DNA from: Streptomyces apocyni | GTDB taxonomy: Bacteria > Actinomycetota > Actinomycetes > Streptomycetales > Streptomycetaceae | DNA length: 64,000 nucleotides | Direction: 5' to 3' | NCBI RefSeq assembly: GCF_009739465.1 | Contig: NZ_WHOM01000034.1 | Span: forward strand, 1-64,000 | Shown: positions 1-8,060 of the stretch, piece by piece | Numbering within the stretch: position 1 is the stretch's first letter | Layout of the letters: every line of letters begins with the position of its first letter | Notes under the pieces: generated by a model | Told to the model about the DNA's origin: nothing | What the model saw: only the letters and a program-made list of their open reading frames with translations | Databases searched by the model: none | Program-made: the position numbers and the translations under genes

Positions 1-249
1 CGCGCTGACCGGGGGCCGCCCCGCGTACAGCAGCACGGCGTGCAGCCGCTCCTCGCTGGTGGCCGGGCCCTGGCGGAGCAGAAAGACGCCGGGCAGGAGC
101 TGCTGCCAGGGCCCGCCGGGTCGGCAGGCGTCGTCGATCTCGGCTCCGGAGACGCCGTGGATCCGGAGTTGGGACCCGGTCAGGACCTGGCGCTGGGCGC
201 CGGTGAGGTGGCGCAGGGGGCGGGGGGAGAGCGGGGTGTTGTGGTTCAT
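1..249 (-). CDS. AbiEi-like/conserved actinobacterial protein, 5' part only
   Basis: The reading frame is open from an ATG to the window edge (83 codons, MNHNTPLSPRPLRHL...). The product starts with a basic helix and a segment (residues about 17-60, GAQRQVLTGSQLRIHGVSGA) resembling the winged-helix start of Streptomyces proteins annotated as AbiEi-type antitoxin or hypothetical. The catalytic or effector part lies outside the window, so the function is not established. The Shine-Dalgarno (SD) sequence is weak. A possible promoter on the same strand has TTGTCC at 313-318 and TAACAG at 288-293 with a 19-bp spacer, overlapping a 7-bp inverted repeat (296-316) that could be an operator. The family name is from memory of similar proteins; the frame itself is solid. 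Confidence 0.55.
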   Translation of the reverse strand, partial: MNHNTPLSPRPLRHLTGAQRQVLTGSQLRIHGVSGAEIDDACRPGGPWQQLLPGVFLLRQGPATSEERLHAVLLYAGRPPVSA

Positions 250-396
250 GACCCGGAGATGCCCGCCCTCGAGCTCCTTGCTAACCGCTGTTACCGTCCC
301 GTCGACAGAACGGGACAAGCCCGCACTAAAGGACGGACGTTCGACTGCCGAAAGCCCCACCCCCATCCGAGTGACTCACGGGCCCCCGCACATCCC

Positions 397-481
397 GAAG
401 GGGCGGGGGAATCCGCGAGCTCAACCACAACAGAAGGGGCGCGGGGAACTGCGCGACAAGCCACAACGCACCCGCACCCGA
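397..481. repeat. Streptomyces intergenic G-rich repeat, two imperfect copies
   Basis: Two related units, 397-418 and 433-456, share GAAGGGGCG..GGGGAA..GCGA and sit 36 bp apart in the gap downstream of pepN. The second is followed by CAAGCCACAACGCACCCGCA. This composite resembles a motif that recurs between genes in many Streptomyces genomes; that recurrence is recalled knowledge, not seen in this window. The rest of the 250-527 gap shows no gene. Confidence 0.45.
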
Positions 482-527
482 CACACTGCCCCGCCCCGCC
501 CCCTCGCCCCGCACAGGGCGCCCGGAA

Positions 528-3146
528 CTACACCGCCGCCGCAGCGTCGCACCCCTGCGCCCGCAGGGCGCGGGCCAGATCGTCACGCGACTCCAGAACA
601 AGGCGCCGCAGCGCGGGCGCCGCGTCCTGGTGCGTGGCAAGCCACGCGTCCGCCGCCGCCAGCGTCGCCGCGTCGTCCTGCAACGCCGGGAACAGCCCCC
701 GCACCACCAGCATCCCGATCTGGATGGACCGCGAGGCCCACACCCGCTCGATCGCGTCGAAGTACGCCGTGGCGTACGGCGCGACCAACTCGCGCTGGGA
801 CGGCTGCGCGAACCCCGCGATCGTCGCCTCCACCAGCGCGTTGGACAGCGCGTCCGACTCCACGACCTGCGCCCAGGCCTGCGCCTTGACGGCTGCCGAA
901 GGACGCGCGGCCAGGCACCGCACCTGGTGCCGCTTACCGGACGCCGTGTCATCCCGGGCCAGCTCCGCCGCCATGACGCTCTCGTCCGCCGCACCGTGCA
1001 CCGCCAGCGGCTCCAGGAAGCTCCAGCGCAGCTCCTGGTCCACGTCGAGCCCGTCGATCTTCGCCGTGCCCTCCAGCAGCCCCCGCAGCAATTGCAGGTC
1101 CGCGGGCGACGAGGCGACGGCCGCGAAGAACCGCGCCCAGGTCAACTGGTGCTGGCTGCCCGGTTCCGCGACCCGCAGCTCGGTCAGCGCACCCTCGGCG
1201 ACCAGCTCAGCGCCCCGCTCACGCCACTCGGGCGCCGCGTAGTGCGTCAGCGCCGTCCGCGCCCACGTGTGCAGCATCTGCAGCACCCCGATGTCGGTCT
1301 CGCGCCCCGCGAACCGCAGCACCAGGTCGATGAAGTCACGCGCGGGCATCAGCCCGTCCCGGGTGAGGCTCCACAGCGCGGACCAGCACAGCGCGCGGGC
1401 CAGCGGGTCGGTGATCTCGCCCAGGTGGCCCCGGAGCGTGGCCAGTGAGCGCTCGTCGAAGCGGATCTTGCAGTACGTCAGATCGTCGTCGTTGACCAGG
1501 ATCAGGTCAGGCCGCACCGAACCCGCCAGCTCCGAGACGACTGTACGTGGTCCGGCCACATCCACCTCGGCGCGCGCGTACCGCACCAGGTCGCCGTCGG
1601 GGTCGCGGTGGTAGAGCCCCACCGCGACCCGGTGCGGGCGCAGTTCGCCACGCGGCGAAGCCGCATGTTCAGATGCAGCGGAGTCGGCGGCCTCCTGGAG
1701 CACGGCCAGCTCCGTGATCAGCCCGTGCGCGTCATAGGTGACCACCGGCGTCAGCGAGTTGACCCCCGCAGTCTGCAACCACGACCGCGACCAGGCGGCC
1801 ATGTCCCGCCCGGAGGTCTCCGCCAGGACTGACAGCAGGTCCTCAAGCCGGGTGTTGCCGTACGCGTGCCGCTTGAAGTACCGCCGGGCGCCTTCCAGGA
1901 AGGCGTCCTGACCCGCGTACGCCACCAGCTGCTTCAGCACACTGGCACCCTTGGCGTAGGTGATGCCGTCGAAGTTGAGCTTGGCGTCCTGGAGGTCGCG
2001 GATGTCGGCGGTGACCGGGTGGGTCGACGGGAGCTGGTCGGCGCGGTACGCCCAGGCCTTGCGGTTGTTGGCGAAGGTGATCCAGCCGTTGGTGAAGCGG
2101 GTGGCTTCCACCATCGAGAAGGAGCCCATGAAATCGGCGAACGACTCCTTGAGCCACAGGTCGTCCCACCACCGCATGGTGACCAGGTCGCCGAACCACA
2201 TATGGGCCATCTCGTGCAGGATCACGTTCGCCCGGCGCTCGTACGCCGCCTGGGTCACCTTGCCGCGGAAGATGAACTCCTCGCGGAAGGTCACACAGCC
2301 CGGGTTCTCCATCGCGCCGAGGTTGTACTCGGGGACGAAGGCCTGGTCGTACTTCCCGAACGGGTACGGGTAGTCGAAGTGGTCGTGGAAGAAGTCAAGG
2401 CCCTGCTTGGTGACCAGAAAGACGTCATCCGCGTCGAAGTGCTTGGCAAGCCCCTTGCGGCACATCGCGCCGAGCGGGATCTCCAGCGTCGTACCGTCGT
2501 CGAACGTCCGCGTGTAGTGGTCGGTCACATGGTGGTATGGGCCCGCCACGATGGCCGTGATGTACGTCGAGATCGGCTTCGTCTCGGCGAAACGCCACAC
2601 GCCGTCCGTCAGTTCACCGCTCCCGTTACTCCACACCGTCCACCCCTCGGGCGCCCGCGCCTCGAAGCGGAAGGGTGCCTTCAGGTCGGGCTGCTCGAAG
2701 TTGGCGAACACCCGGCGGCAGTCGGCCGGTTCGTACTGCGTGTAGAGGTAGACCTCGCCGTCCTCCGGGTCGACGAAGCGGTGCATGCCCTCGCCGGTGC
2801 GGCTGTAGGCGCACTGCGCGTCGACCACCAGGACGTTCTCCTCGCGGAGGTCCTCCAGGGCGATGCGCGAGCCGTCGAAGACGGCGCCCGGGTCGAGGTC
2901 CTGTCCGTTCAGGGACACCGCCGTCACGCTCGGGGCGATCAGGTCGGCGAAGCTGGTGGCACCCGGCTCCGCACAGCGGAACCTGATGGTCGTCACCGAG
3001 CGGAACGTGCGCGGCTCACCCTCGCCGCCCTCGCCGTCGGCTCCGCCGATCGCCGAGCGCAGGTCGAGCGCGACCTCGTACCCGTCGACGGACAGCAGCG
3101 CGGCCCGCTCGCGGGCCTCGTCGCGGGACAGGTTCTCACCGGGCAC
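528..3146 (-). CDS. pepN: Aminopeptidase N (M1 family zinc metallopeptidase)
   Basis: This is a cytosolic aminopeptidase that removes N-terminal residues from peptides in protein turnover. Seen: the substrate-binding GAMEN motif (in NLGAMENPGC), the zinc site HEMAH at residues about 311-315 with the third ligand Glu about 23 residues on (in WLKESFADF), and a long helical C-terminal domain typical of the family. At 872 aa it matches actinobacterial PepN. Start choice: two in-frame GTG codons lie 6 nt apart; the SD AAGGGA directly abuts the outer one (3152) but sits 6 nt from the inner one, so the protein should begin MPGENLSRDEA. The gene is divergent from the nitroreductase gene. Confidence 0.95.
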   Translation of the reverse strand: MPGENLSRDEARERAALLSVDGYEVALDLRSAIGGADGEGGEGEPRTFRSVTTIRFRCAEPGATSFADLIAPSVTAVSLNGQDLDPGAVFDGSRIALEDLREENVLVVDAQCAYSRTGEGMHRFVDPEDGEVYLYTQYEPADCRRVFANFEQPDLKAPFRFEARAPEGWTVWSNGSGELTDGVWRFAETKPISTYITAIVAGPYHHVTDHYTRTFDDGTTLEIPLGAMCRKGLAKHFDADDVFLVTKQGLDFFHDHFDYPYPFGKYDQAFVPEYNLGAMENPGCVTFREEFIFRGKVTQAAYERRANVILHEMAHMWFGDLVTMRWWDDLWLKESFADFMGSFSMVEATRFTNGWITFANNRKAWAYRADQLPSTHPVTADIRDLQDAKLNFDGITYAKGASVLKQLVAYAGQDAFLEGARRYFKRHAYGNTRLEDLLSVLAETSGRDMAAWSRSWLQTAGVNSLTPVVTYDAHGLITELAVLQEAADSAASEHAASPRGELRPHRVAVGLYHRDPDGDLVRYARAEVDVAGPRTVVSELAGSVRPDLILVNDDDLTYCKIRFDERSLATLRGHLGEITDPLARALCWSALWSLTRDGLMPARDFIDLVLRFAGRETDIGVLQMLHTWARTALTHYAAPEWRERGAELVAEGALTELRVAEPGSQHQLTWARFFAAVASSPADLQLLRGLLEGTAKIDGLDVDQELRWSFLEPLAVHGAADESVMAAELARDDTASGKRHQVRCLAARPSAAVKAQAWAQVVESDALSNALVEATIAGFAQPSQRELVAPYATAYFDAIERVWASRSIQIGMLVVRGLFPALQDDAATLAAADAWLATHQDAAPALRRLVLESRDDLARALRAQGCDAAAAV

Positions 3147-3283
3147 AGGCACTCCCTTGTGACTGATATGACGTATGTGCGAACGCCTACGATCCTGCCA
3201 TGCGGCGCTGACGGCGCGTATCCGGGAATGCCCGCGCCCGGGGCGGCGTTCCCGCGTGCAGCCACTACGACGCTAGGAGAAAC

Positions 3284-3946
3284 ATGACTGCCGCCCAACC
3301 GTCGAGCGACAAGGTCACGGCCGACTTCTGGTTCGACCCCCTGTGCCCCTGGGCCTGGATGACCTCCCGCTGGATGCTTGAGGTCGAGAAGGTGCGCCCG
3401 GTCCAGGTGCGCTGGCATGTGATGAGCCTCGGAGTGCTGAACGAGGACAAGCTGGACCAGCTCCCCGAGGAGTACCGCGAGAACATGCTCCCCGGCGGCC
3501 CGGCCTGGGGTCCGGTCCGCGTCGTCACCGCGGCGAAGGAGGAGCACGGCGAGGAGATCCTCGGCGACCTCTACACCGCGCTCGGCACCCGCATACACAA
3601 CCAGGGCGAGGGTGTCACCAAGGAAGGCGTCGCCGCCGCCCTGGAGGAGGTCGGTCTGCCCGCCTCGCTCCTGGACCACTGGGACTCGCTGCGGTACGAC
3701 AAGGAGCTGCGGGCTTCCCACAAGGACGGCATCGACAGGGTCGGCCAGGAGGTCGGCACCCCGGTGATCTCGGTCCCGGGCCCCGATGGCACCGAGATCG
3801 CGTTCTTCGGCCCGGTCGTCACCCCGGCCCCGCAGGGCGAGGAGGCGGCCCGCCTCTGGGACGGGACGCTGGCCGTGGCGTCGGTGCCGGGCTTCTTCGA
3901 ACTCAAGCGCACCCGTACCAAGGGCCCGGACTTCAGCAACCTGTAA
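3284..3946 (+). CDS. DsbA-family mycothiol-dependent nitroreductase
   Basis: A 220-aa thioredoxin-fold protein of the DsbA/2-hydroxychromene isomerase group, most like Mycobacterium Rv2466c, which uses mycothiol to reduce nitro compounds and is linked to oxidative stress. The first strand leads into DPLCPWAWMT, with the nucleophilic Cys at residue 21. The usual CPWC motif is CPWA here, so only one catalytic thiol remains and a monothiol mechanism is likely. A cis-Pro loop follows (GTPVISVPG). The SD AGGAG lies 8 nt before the ATG. It ends in a shared terminator with convergent sodF; both genes fit redox defence. Confidence 0.85.
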   Translation: MTAAQPSSDKVTADFWFDPLCPWAWMTSRWMLEVEKVRPVQVRWHVMSLGVLNEDKLDQLPEEYRENMLPGGPAWGPVRVVTAAKEEHGEEILGDLYTALGTRIHNQGEGVTKEGVAAALEEVGLPASLLDHWDSLRYDKELRASHKDGIDRVGQEVGTPVISVPGPDGTEIAFFGPVVTPAPQGEEAARLWDGTLAVASVPGFFELKRTRTKGPDFSNL

Positions 3947-3969
3947 GAGCCCGCCTTCGCATCACGCAG

Positions 3970-4002
3970 AAGCCCCCGCGAGTCATGTCCTCGCGGGGGC
4001 TT
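3970..4002. terminator. Bidirectional terminator between nitroreductase and sodF
   Basis: A perfect 13-bp stem (AAGCCCCCGCGAG / CTCGCGGGGGCTT) with a 7-nt loop lies between the two convergent stop codons and can serve both genes. Confidence 0.9.
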
Positions 4003-4066
4003 CCGTTTCATCCGCCTGCCCGGTGAAGGTTGAGAAGACGATCACGAGCAGGACGCAGTAGGGGCG
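3970..4066 (-). ncRNA. Candidate s-SodF small RNA in the sodF 3' UTR
   Basis: In S. coelicolor a roughly 90-nt RNA (s-SodF) is processed from the 3' UTR of sodF mRNA and represses sodN. Here the sodF stop is followed by 64 nt and then the perfect terminator hairpin, giving a tail of about 97 nt, the expected size and place. The complementarity to sodN cannot be checked because sodN is not in this window. Confidence 0.45.
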
Positions 4067-4708
4067 TCAGGGGGCGAGCAGCAGCGTGTTCGCGCGCTCC
4101 TTGGCCGCGGCGTAACGCTTGGCCACGTCCTGCCAGTTGACGACCTGCCACATGGCCTCGATGAAGTCGACCTTCTGGTTCTTGTACTGAAGGTAGAAGG
4201 CGTGCTCCCAGGCGTCGAAGACCAGGATCGGGACCGATCCCTGTCCGACGTTGCCCTGGTGGTCGTAGATCTGCTCGACGATCAGACGGCCGCTGACCGG
4301 CTCGTACGCGAGGACGCCCCAGCCCGAGCCCTGGGTGGTCGCCGAGGCCTTGGTCAGCTGGGCCTTGAAACCGGCGAACGAGCCGAAGGAGTCGGCGATG
4401 GCGTCCGCGAGGTCGCCCACGCCATCGGCGGCCAGCGGCTCACCGCCGCCCTCGCCGGTCATGTTGTGCCAGTAGATGGAGTGCAGGATGTGGCCGGAAA
4501 GGTGAAAGGCCAGGTTCTTCTCCAGGCCGTTGATCGCCCCCCAGGTCTCCTTGTCGCGCGCCTCCGCGAGCTGCTCAAGCGTGTCGTTCGCGCCCTTCAC
4601 GTACGCCGCGTGGTGCTTGTCGTGGTGCAGCTCGATGATTTCCGGGCTGATCACGGGAGCGAGTGCGGAGTAGTCGTAAGGAAGTTCCGGAAGTGTGTAG
4701 ACGGCCAT
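4067..4708 (-). CDS. sodF: Iron (Fe/Zn) superoxide dismutase
   Basis: The 213-aa protein converts superoxide to oxygen and peroxide in the cytoplasm. It has all Fe/Mn-SOD metal ligands: His in [10 protein letters not shown], His in [10 protein letters not shown], and Asp/His in [10 protein letters not shown]. The start [13 protein letters not shown] is standard for the family and has the SD GGAGGGG about 10 nt upstream; the 21 codons before it are not conserved. The promoter carries a Nur operator, so expression should be off when nickel is plentiful and the Ni enzyme SodN takes over. It lies 194 bp downstream of the permease on the same strand but behind a strong terminator. Confidence 0.95.
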   Translation of the reverse strand: MAVYTLPELPYDYSALAPVISPEIIELHHDKHHAAYVKGANDTLEQLAEARDKETWGAINGLEKNLAFHLSGHILHSIYWHNMTGEGGGEPLAADGVGDLADAIADSFGSFAGFKAQLTKASATTQGSGWGVLAYEPVSGRLIVEQIYDHQGNVGQGSVPILVFDAWEHAFYLQYKNQKVDFIEAMWQVVNWQDVAKRYAAAKERANTLLLAP

Positions 4709-4734
4709 AAGGATCGATCCCCTCCGAGCGCTTA

Positions 4735-4751
4735 TTGCAATCAACTTGCAA
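4735..4751 (-). promoter_or_regulatory. Nur (nickel-responsive Fur-family) operator of sodF
   Basis: TTGCAA-TCAAC-TTGCAA matches the published Nur consensus tTGCaa-N5-ttGCAA at every consensus base. It lies 27-43 nt upstream of the sodF ATG, where bound Ni-Nur would block transcription. Confidence 0.85.
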
Positions 4752-4801
4752 GTGCACGCTACCAGCAGCAATGTCCGGAAGGCGGCCCAGGGCAGCCAAA
4801 A

Positions 4802-4839
4802 GGGGCCCTCGTACGGAACGTCATCCGTACGAGGGCCCC
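4802..4839 (-). terminator. Terminator of the amino-acid permease gene
   Basis: A perfect 16-bp stem with a 6-nt loop lies 64 nt downstream of the permease stop and upstream of the sodF promoter, insulating sodF from read-through. Confidence 0.85.
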
Positions 4840-4866
4840 GAGAGCCTGCGCGTGCGCGTCAGCGAT

Positions 4867-4910
4867 GTGTCAGCGGCGCGCCAGTGGTGCGCCAGTGGCG
4901 CGTCAGTGGC
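4867..4910. repeat. 11-bp tandem repeat across the permease stop codon
   Basis: Four head-to-tail units (GTGTCAGCGGC, GCGCCAGTGGT, GCGCCAGTGGC, GCGTCAGTGGC). The permease stop codon (4903-4905) lies in the unit nearest the gene. Confidence 0.7.
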
Positions 4911-6336
4911 GCGACATCTTCGCCGCCAGCCGCCCCAGCAGCCCCTTCTGGTGCGCGTATCCCAGCGCCGCGAGCGTCGTCACCAGCCCGCCCGTGAAGT
5001 ACAGCTGGACCCGGGTGTCCGGCTCCCGCGCCATCAGTACGAAGATCACCACCATGCCGAGCAGGGCGACCACCGTCAGGTACGGGAACAGCCACATCCG
5101 TACGACGAGCTGCTCCTTGTTCCTGCGGCGCAGGATCAGCTGGGACACCCCGATGAAGATCCAGACGACCAGGATCATCGCGCCGATCATGTTCAGCAGC
5201 CAGGTGAAGATCGTCTCCGGGCGCCAGTAACTGAGCAGCACGCACACGAAACCGAAGAGCGACGAAGCGAGTACGGCCAGCCGCGGCACCCCGCCGTTGA
5301 CCCGGCTCAGCACCCGCGGGCCCTGCCCACGCTCGACCAGCGAGTAGGTGATGCGGGACGCGCCGTAGATGTTGGCGTTCATCGCGGAGAGCAGCGCGAT
5401 CAGGATGACCACGTTCATGATCTGGCCCGCGCCCGGGATGCCCAGGTGGTCCAGGGTGGCCACGTAGGGGCCCTTGTCCTTGACCGCCGGGTCGTCCCAG
5501 GGCACCAGCGTGACGATGACCGCCATCGAGCCGATGTAGAAGATGGCGATCCGCCACATCGCCGTACGCACGGCCTTGGCCACACCCTGGACGGGGTTCT
5601 CCGACTCGGCCGCCGCGATGGTGACCGTCTCCAGACCGCCGTACGCGAAGATCGAGGCAAGCAGGCCCAGCATCAGCCCCTCGCTGCCGTTGGGCAGCCA
5701 GCCGCCGTCGCCGGTCAGGTTGCTCAGGCCGGGGGCATCCGAGCCGGGCAGTACGCCGGTGATCGCCAGGATGCCGAGGCCCAGGAAGAGGACGATCGCG
5801 CCGATCTTGAGCGCGGCGAACCAGAACTCGAACTCGCCGAAGTTCTTCACCGCGGCCAGGTTGGTGGCACAGAACACCAGCATGAACAGCGCGACCCAGG
5901 CCCACTCGGGCGTGCCGGGCAGCCAGCCCGTGACGATCTTCGCGGCGCCGATGGCCTCCAGGCCGACGGCCACACAGAGCAGCACCCAGAAGCCCCAGCC
6001 CGCGGTGAAGCCCGCCCAGGGGCCCATCGCGCGCTCGGCGTGCGCGGAGAACGAGCCCGACGAGGGGTTCGCGGCCGACATCTCGCCGAGCATCCGCATC
6101 ACGAGCATCACCAGCAGCCCGGAGATCGCGTACGCGACGACGATAGAGGGGCCCGCCATGGCGATACCCGCGCCGGAGCCGACGAAGAGTCCCGCGCCGA
6201 TCACGCCGCCCAGGGCGATCATCGAGAGGTGGCGCTGCTTGAGGCCGTTCGACAGCGGCGAACCGCTGGGGCTGGAGGAGGCCGGGGCGTCCTTCTTGCC
6301 GTCAACTGCCTCGGAAGTGAGGGTTGTCCGAGTCAT
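4903..6336 (-). CDS. APC-superfamily amino-acid permease (GABA/AnsP type)
   Basis: A 477-aa membrane transporter with about 12 hydrophobic segments. It opens with LKQRHLSMIALGGVIGAGLF, the signature first helix of APC permeases (GABP, AnsP, CycA), preceded by a Ser/Pro-rich cytoplasmic tail. It should import an amino acid with protons; the substrate cannot be read from sequence. The ATG start has a weak SD (GTCACCCCC), and the start 36 codons before the first conserved helix is the only plausible one. A 503-bp leader region separates it from divergent bioY. Confidence 0.88.
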   Translation of the reverse strand: MTRTTLTSEAVDGKKDAPASSSPSGSPLSNGLKQRHLSMIALGGVIGAGLFVGSGAGIAMAGPSIVVAYAISGLLVMLVMRMLGEMSAANPSSGSFSAHAERAMGPWAGFTAGWGFWVLLCVAVGLEAIGAAKIVTGWLPGTPEWAWVALFMLVFCATNLAAVKNFGEFEFWFAALKIGAIVLFLGLGILAITGVLPGSDAPGLSNLTGDGGWLPNGSEGLMLGLLASIFAYGGLETVTIAAAESENPVQGVAKAVRTAMWRIAIFYIGSMAVIVTLVPWDDPAVKDKGPYVATLDHLGIPGAGQIMNVVILIALLSAMNANIYGASRITYSLVERGQGPRVLSRVNGGVPRLAVLASSLFGFVCVLLSYWRPETIFTWLLNMIGAMILVVWIFIGVSQLILRRRNKEQLVVRMWLFPYLTVVALLGMVVIFVLMAREPDTRVQLYFTGGLVTTLAALGYAHQKGLLGRLAAKMSRH

Positions 6337-6839
6337 GGGGGTGACGTGTCCAGTACGTGAGATGGCGTGCGAGGGCGGTCAGTGTGCGACGCGCGTTCGG
6401 CGAGGCGTCAGGGGTGACCGATATCCGGACGGAGCGGTGACCCAGAGTGCGCGCGCCCGTACGCGACCGCCCGCGCGGGTGGCGGTCGTGGCGGCGGGGG
6501 TGTCGTGCATGGTGGTGATGGCGCGCTCTCAGGGATTTGGCGAGACTCCACAGTCTCGCCCGCAGAAAGCCATCTACGCAAAAAGGGCAGCATGCGTCTA
6601 GCCCCCAGTGACGAGCATCACGCCCCGCCCTCCCCGCCTCGCGCATACTCCCTTCCCTTTGTGCACACCCCACCAAGTCCTCAAGCCCCGCTTTGTGGGC
6701 GGCTGATGGTGATCGGATGACCGCCGGTCGGTAGCGTCACGGTGTTCCCCCTTCGTTCCCGCTTCGCCCCACCCGCCCCTCGGAGTTCGCAGGCGTCCCC
6801 GCGCCCGGAATCCGGAATCCGGATGAACCTGGAGTCCGT
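6337..6839. other. Gene-free divergent region, permease/bioY
   Basis: No coding frame with family features or a good SD is visible. The one clear element is a 9-bp perfect hairpin (GGCGAGACT-CCAC-AGTCTCGCC, 6539-6560) about 200 nt upstream of the permease start. It could be a leader structure or an operator. No known biotin-regulator site or riboswitch was recognised ahead of bioY. Confidence 0.5.
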
Positions 6840-7424
6840 ATGACCACCGCTGCCCTCACCGCGCGCCCCGGCCAGGTGCTGGCCGACCTGCTGCCCGCCA
6901 CCCGGGCCCGGGACATCGCGCTCGTGTTCGGCGGCGCCGCGCTCACCGGTATCGCGGCCCAGCTCGCCGTGCCCGTCCCCGGCTCGCCGGTGCCGGTCAC
7001 CGGGCAGACCTTCGCGGCTCTGCTGGTGGGCACCACGCTCGGCGCCCGCCGCGGCTTCCTGTCGCTCGGTATCTACCTGATGGTCGGCATGGCGGGCGTT
7101 CCGTGGTTCGCCGAGGCCCAGTCCGGCGCCGCGATACCGTCGCTCGGCTATGTCATCGGCATGTTGCTCGCCGCGACGCTGGTGGGCGCCCTGGCCCGAC
7201 GCGGAGCCGACCGCTCCGTCGTGCGGATGGCGGGTGCCATGGCGGTCGGCTCTCTGGTGATCTACGCGGTCGGCGTCCCGTACCTGATGCTCGCGACGGG
7301 GATGTCGCTGAGCAAGGCGGTGGCCGTGGGCCTGGTCCCGTTCCTGATCGGGGACGCCCTGAAGGTGGCACTGGCGATGGGCGCGCTGCCCACGGCCTGG
7401 AAGCTGGTCGGCCGCCGCGGCTGA
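6840..7424 (+). CDS. bioY: Biotin transporter BioY (S component of ECF transporter)
   Basis: A 194-aa integral membrane protein with about six hydrophobic segments. The BioY core is plain: PVPVTGQTFAALLVGTTLGA, then GARRGFLSLGIYLMVGMAGVP with the pattern GxxxxxxYLxxGxxGxPxF. BioY binds biotin and works alone or with the ECF ATPase module, which is not encoded nearby. The SD is weak (GGAG 5 nt before the ATG). It is followed 43 bp later by rpiB on the same strand. Confidence 0.92.
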   Translation: MTTAALTARPGQVLADLLPATRARDIALVFGGAALTGIAAQLAVPVPGSPVPVTGQTFAALLVGTTLGARRGFLSLGIYLMVGMAGVPWFAEAQSGAAIPSLGYVIGMLLAATLVGALARRGADRSVVRMAGAMAVGSLVIYAVGVPYLMLATGMSLSKAVAVGLVPFLIGDALKVALAMGALPTAWKLVGRRG

Positions 7425-7467
7425 CCCGGGCGCGGCCACGCGCCCCCGGACATGCCACACTCAGACC

Positions 7468-7956
7468 ATGCGCGTGTACCTCGGTTCCGACCATGCCGGA
7501 TACGAACTCAAGAACCACCTCGTCGAGTGGCTCAAGGCGAACGGCCACGACCCCGTCGACTGTGGTCCCCACATCTACGACGCCCAGGACGACTACCCGC
7601 CGTTCTGCCTGCGCGCCGCCGAGCGGACCGCCGCCGACAGCGACAGCCTCGGCATCGTGATCGGCGGCTCCGGCAACGGCGAGCAGATCGCCGCGAACAA
7701 GGTCAAGGGCGTCCGCTGCGCCCTCGCCTGGAGCGAGCAGACCGCCGCGCTCGGCCGCGAGCACAACAACGCCAACGTCGTCTCTATCGGCGGCCGGATG
7801 CACACCCTCGACGAGGCGGTGAAGTTCGTGGAGATCTTCCTCGCGACGCCGTACTCCCACGAGGAGCGCCACACCCGCCGTATCGACATGCTCTCGGCGT
7901 ACGAGACCACCGGCGAGCTCCCCGCGATCCCGGCCCACCACCCGCAGCCGAAGTAA
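7468..7956 (+). CDS. rpiB: Ribose-5-phosphate isomerase B
   Basis: The 162-aa enzyme interconverts ribose 5-phosphate and ribulose 5-phosphate in the pentose phosphate pathway. Seen: N-terminal MRVYLGSDHAGYELKNHL with the Asp-His substrate motif, the anion-binding GGSGNGEQIAANK loop, and the C-terminal SIGGRM-HTLDEA helix of the RpiB/LacAB family. Length is normal for actinobacteria. The last Lys codon and stop form the first part of a 16-bp tandem repeat. Confidence 0.93.
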   Translation: MRVYLGSDHAGYELKNHLVEWLKANGHDPVDCGPHIYDAQDDYPPFCLRAAERTAADSDSLGIVIGGSGNGEQIAANKVKGVRCALAWSEQTAALGREHNNANVVSIGGRMHTLDEAVKFVEIFLATPYSHEERHTRRIDMLSAYETTGELPAIPAHHPQPK

Positions 7957-8014
7957 GAGCCGTCTGAAGTAGGGGCCGTCTGAAGTAAGGGCTGTCTGAA
8001 GTAGGAGCCGTCTG
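7951..8014 (+). repeat. 16-bp tandem repeat, four copies, starting at the rpiB stop
   Basis: Units AAGTAAGAGCCGTCTG, AAGTAGGGGCCGTCTG, AAGTAAGGGCTGTCTG and AAGTAGGAGCCGTCTG follow one another without gaps. Each keeps the AAG-TAA/TAG end of rpiB, so the array looks like serial duplication of the gene's 3' end. Confidence 0.9.
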
Positions 8015-8060
8015 AACCCCTTGGGGGCTGGGCTGGTAGCACACGTGACGAGGAGGACTC

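Noticed and set aside
1866..3287. 473-codon frame opposite pepN
   Set aside because: Antisense shadow of the HEMAH peptidase gene.
4709..4771. N-terminal extension of SodF
   Set aside because: The 21 extra codons run through the Nur operator and lack an SD; family proteins begin at [11 protein letters not shown].
6700..6839. Biotin-related riboswitch or operator ahead of bioY
   Set aside because: No palindrome matching a biotin repressor site that I know was found.
7951..8014. CRISPR array
   Set aside because: Units are contiguous with no spacers; it is a simple tandem repeat.
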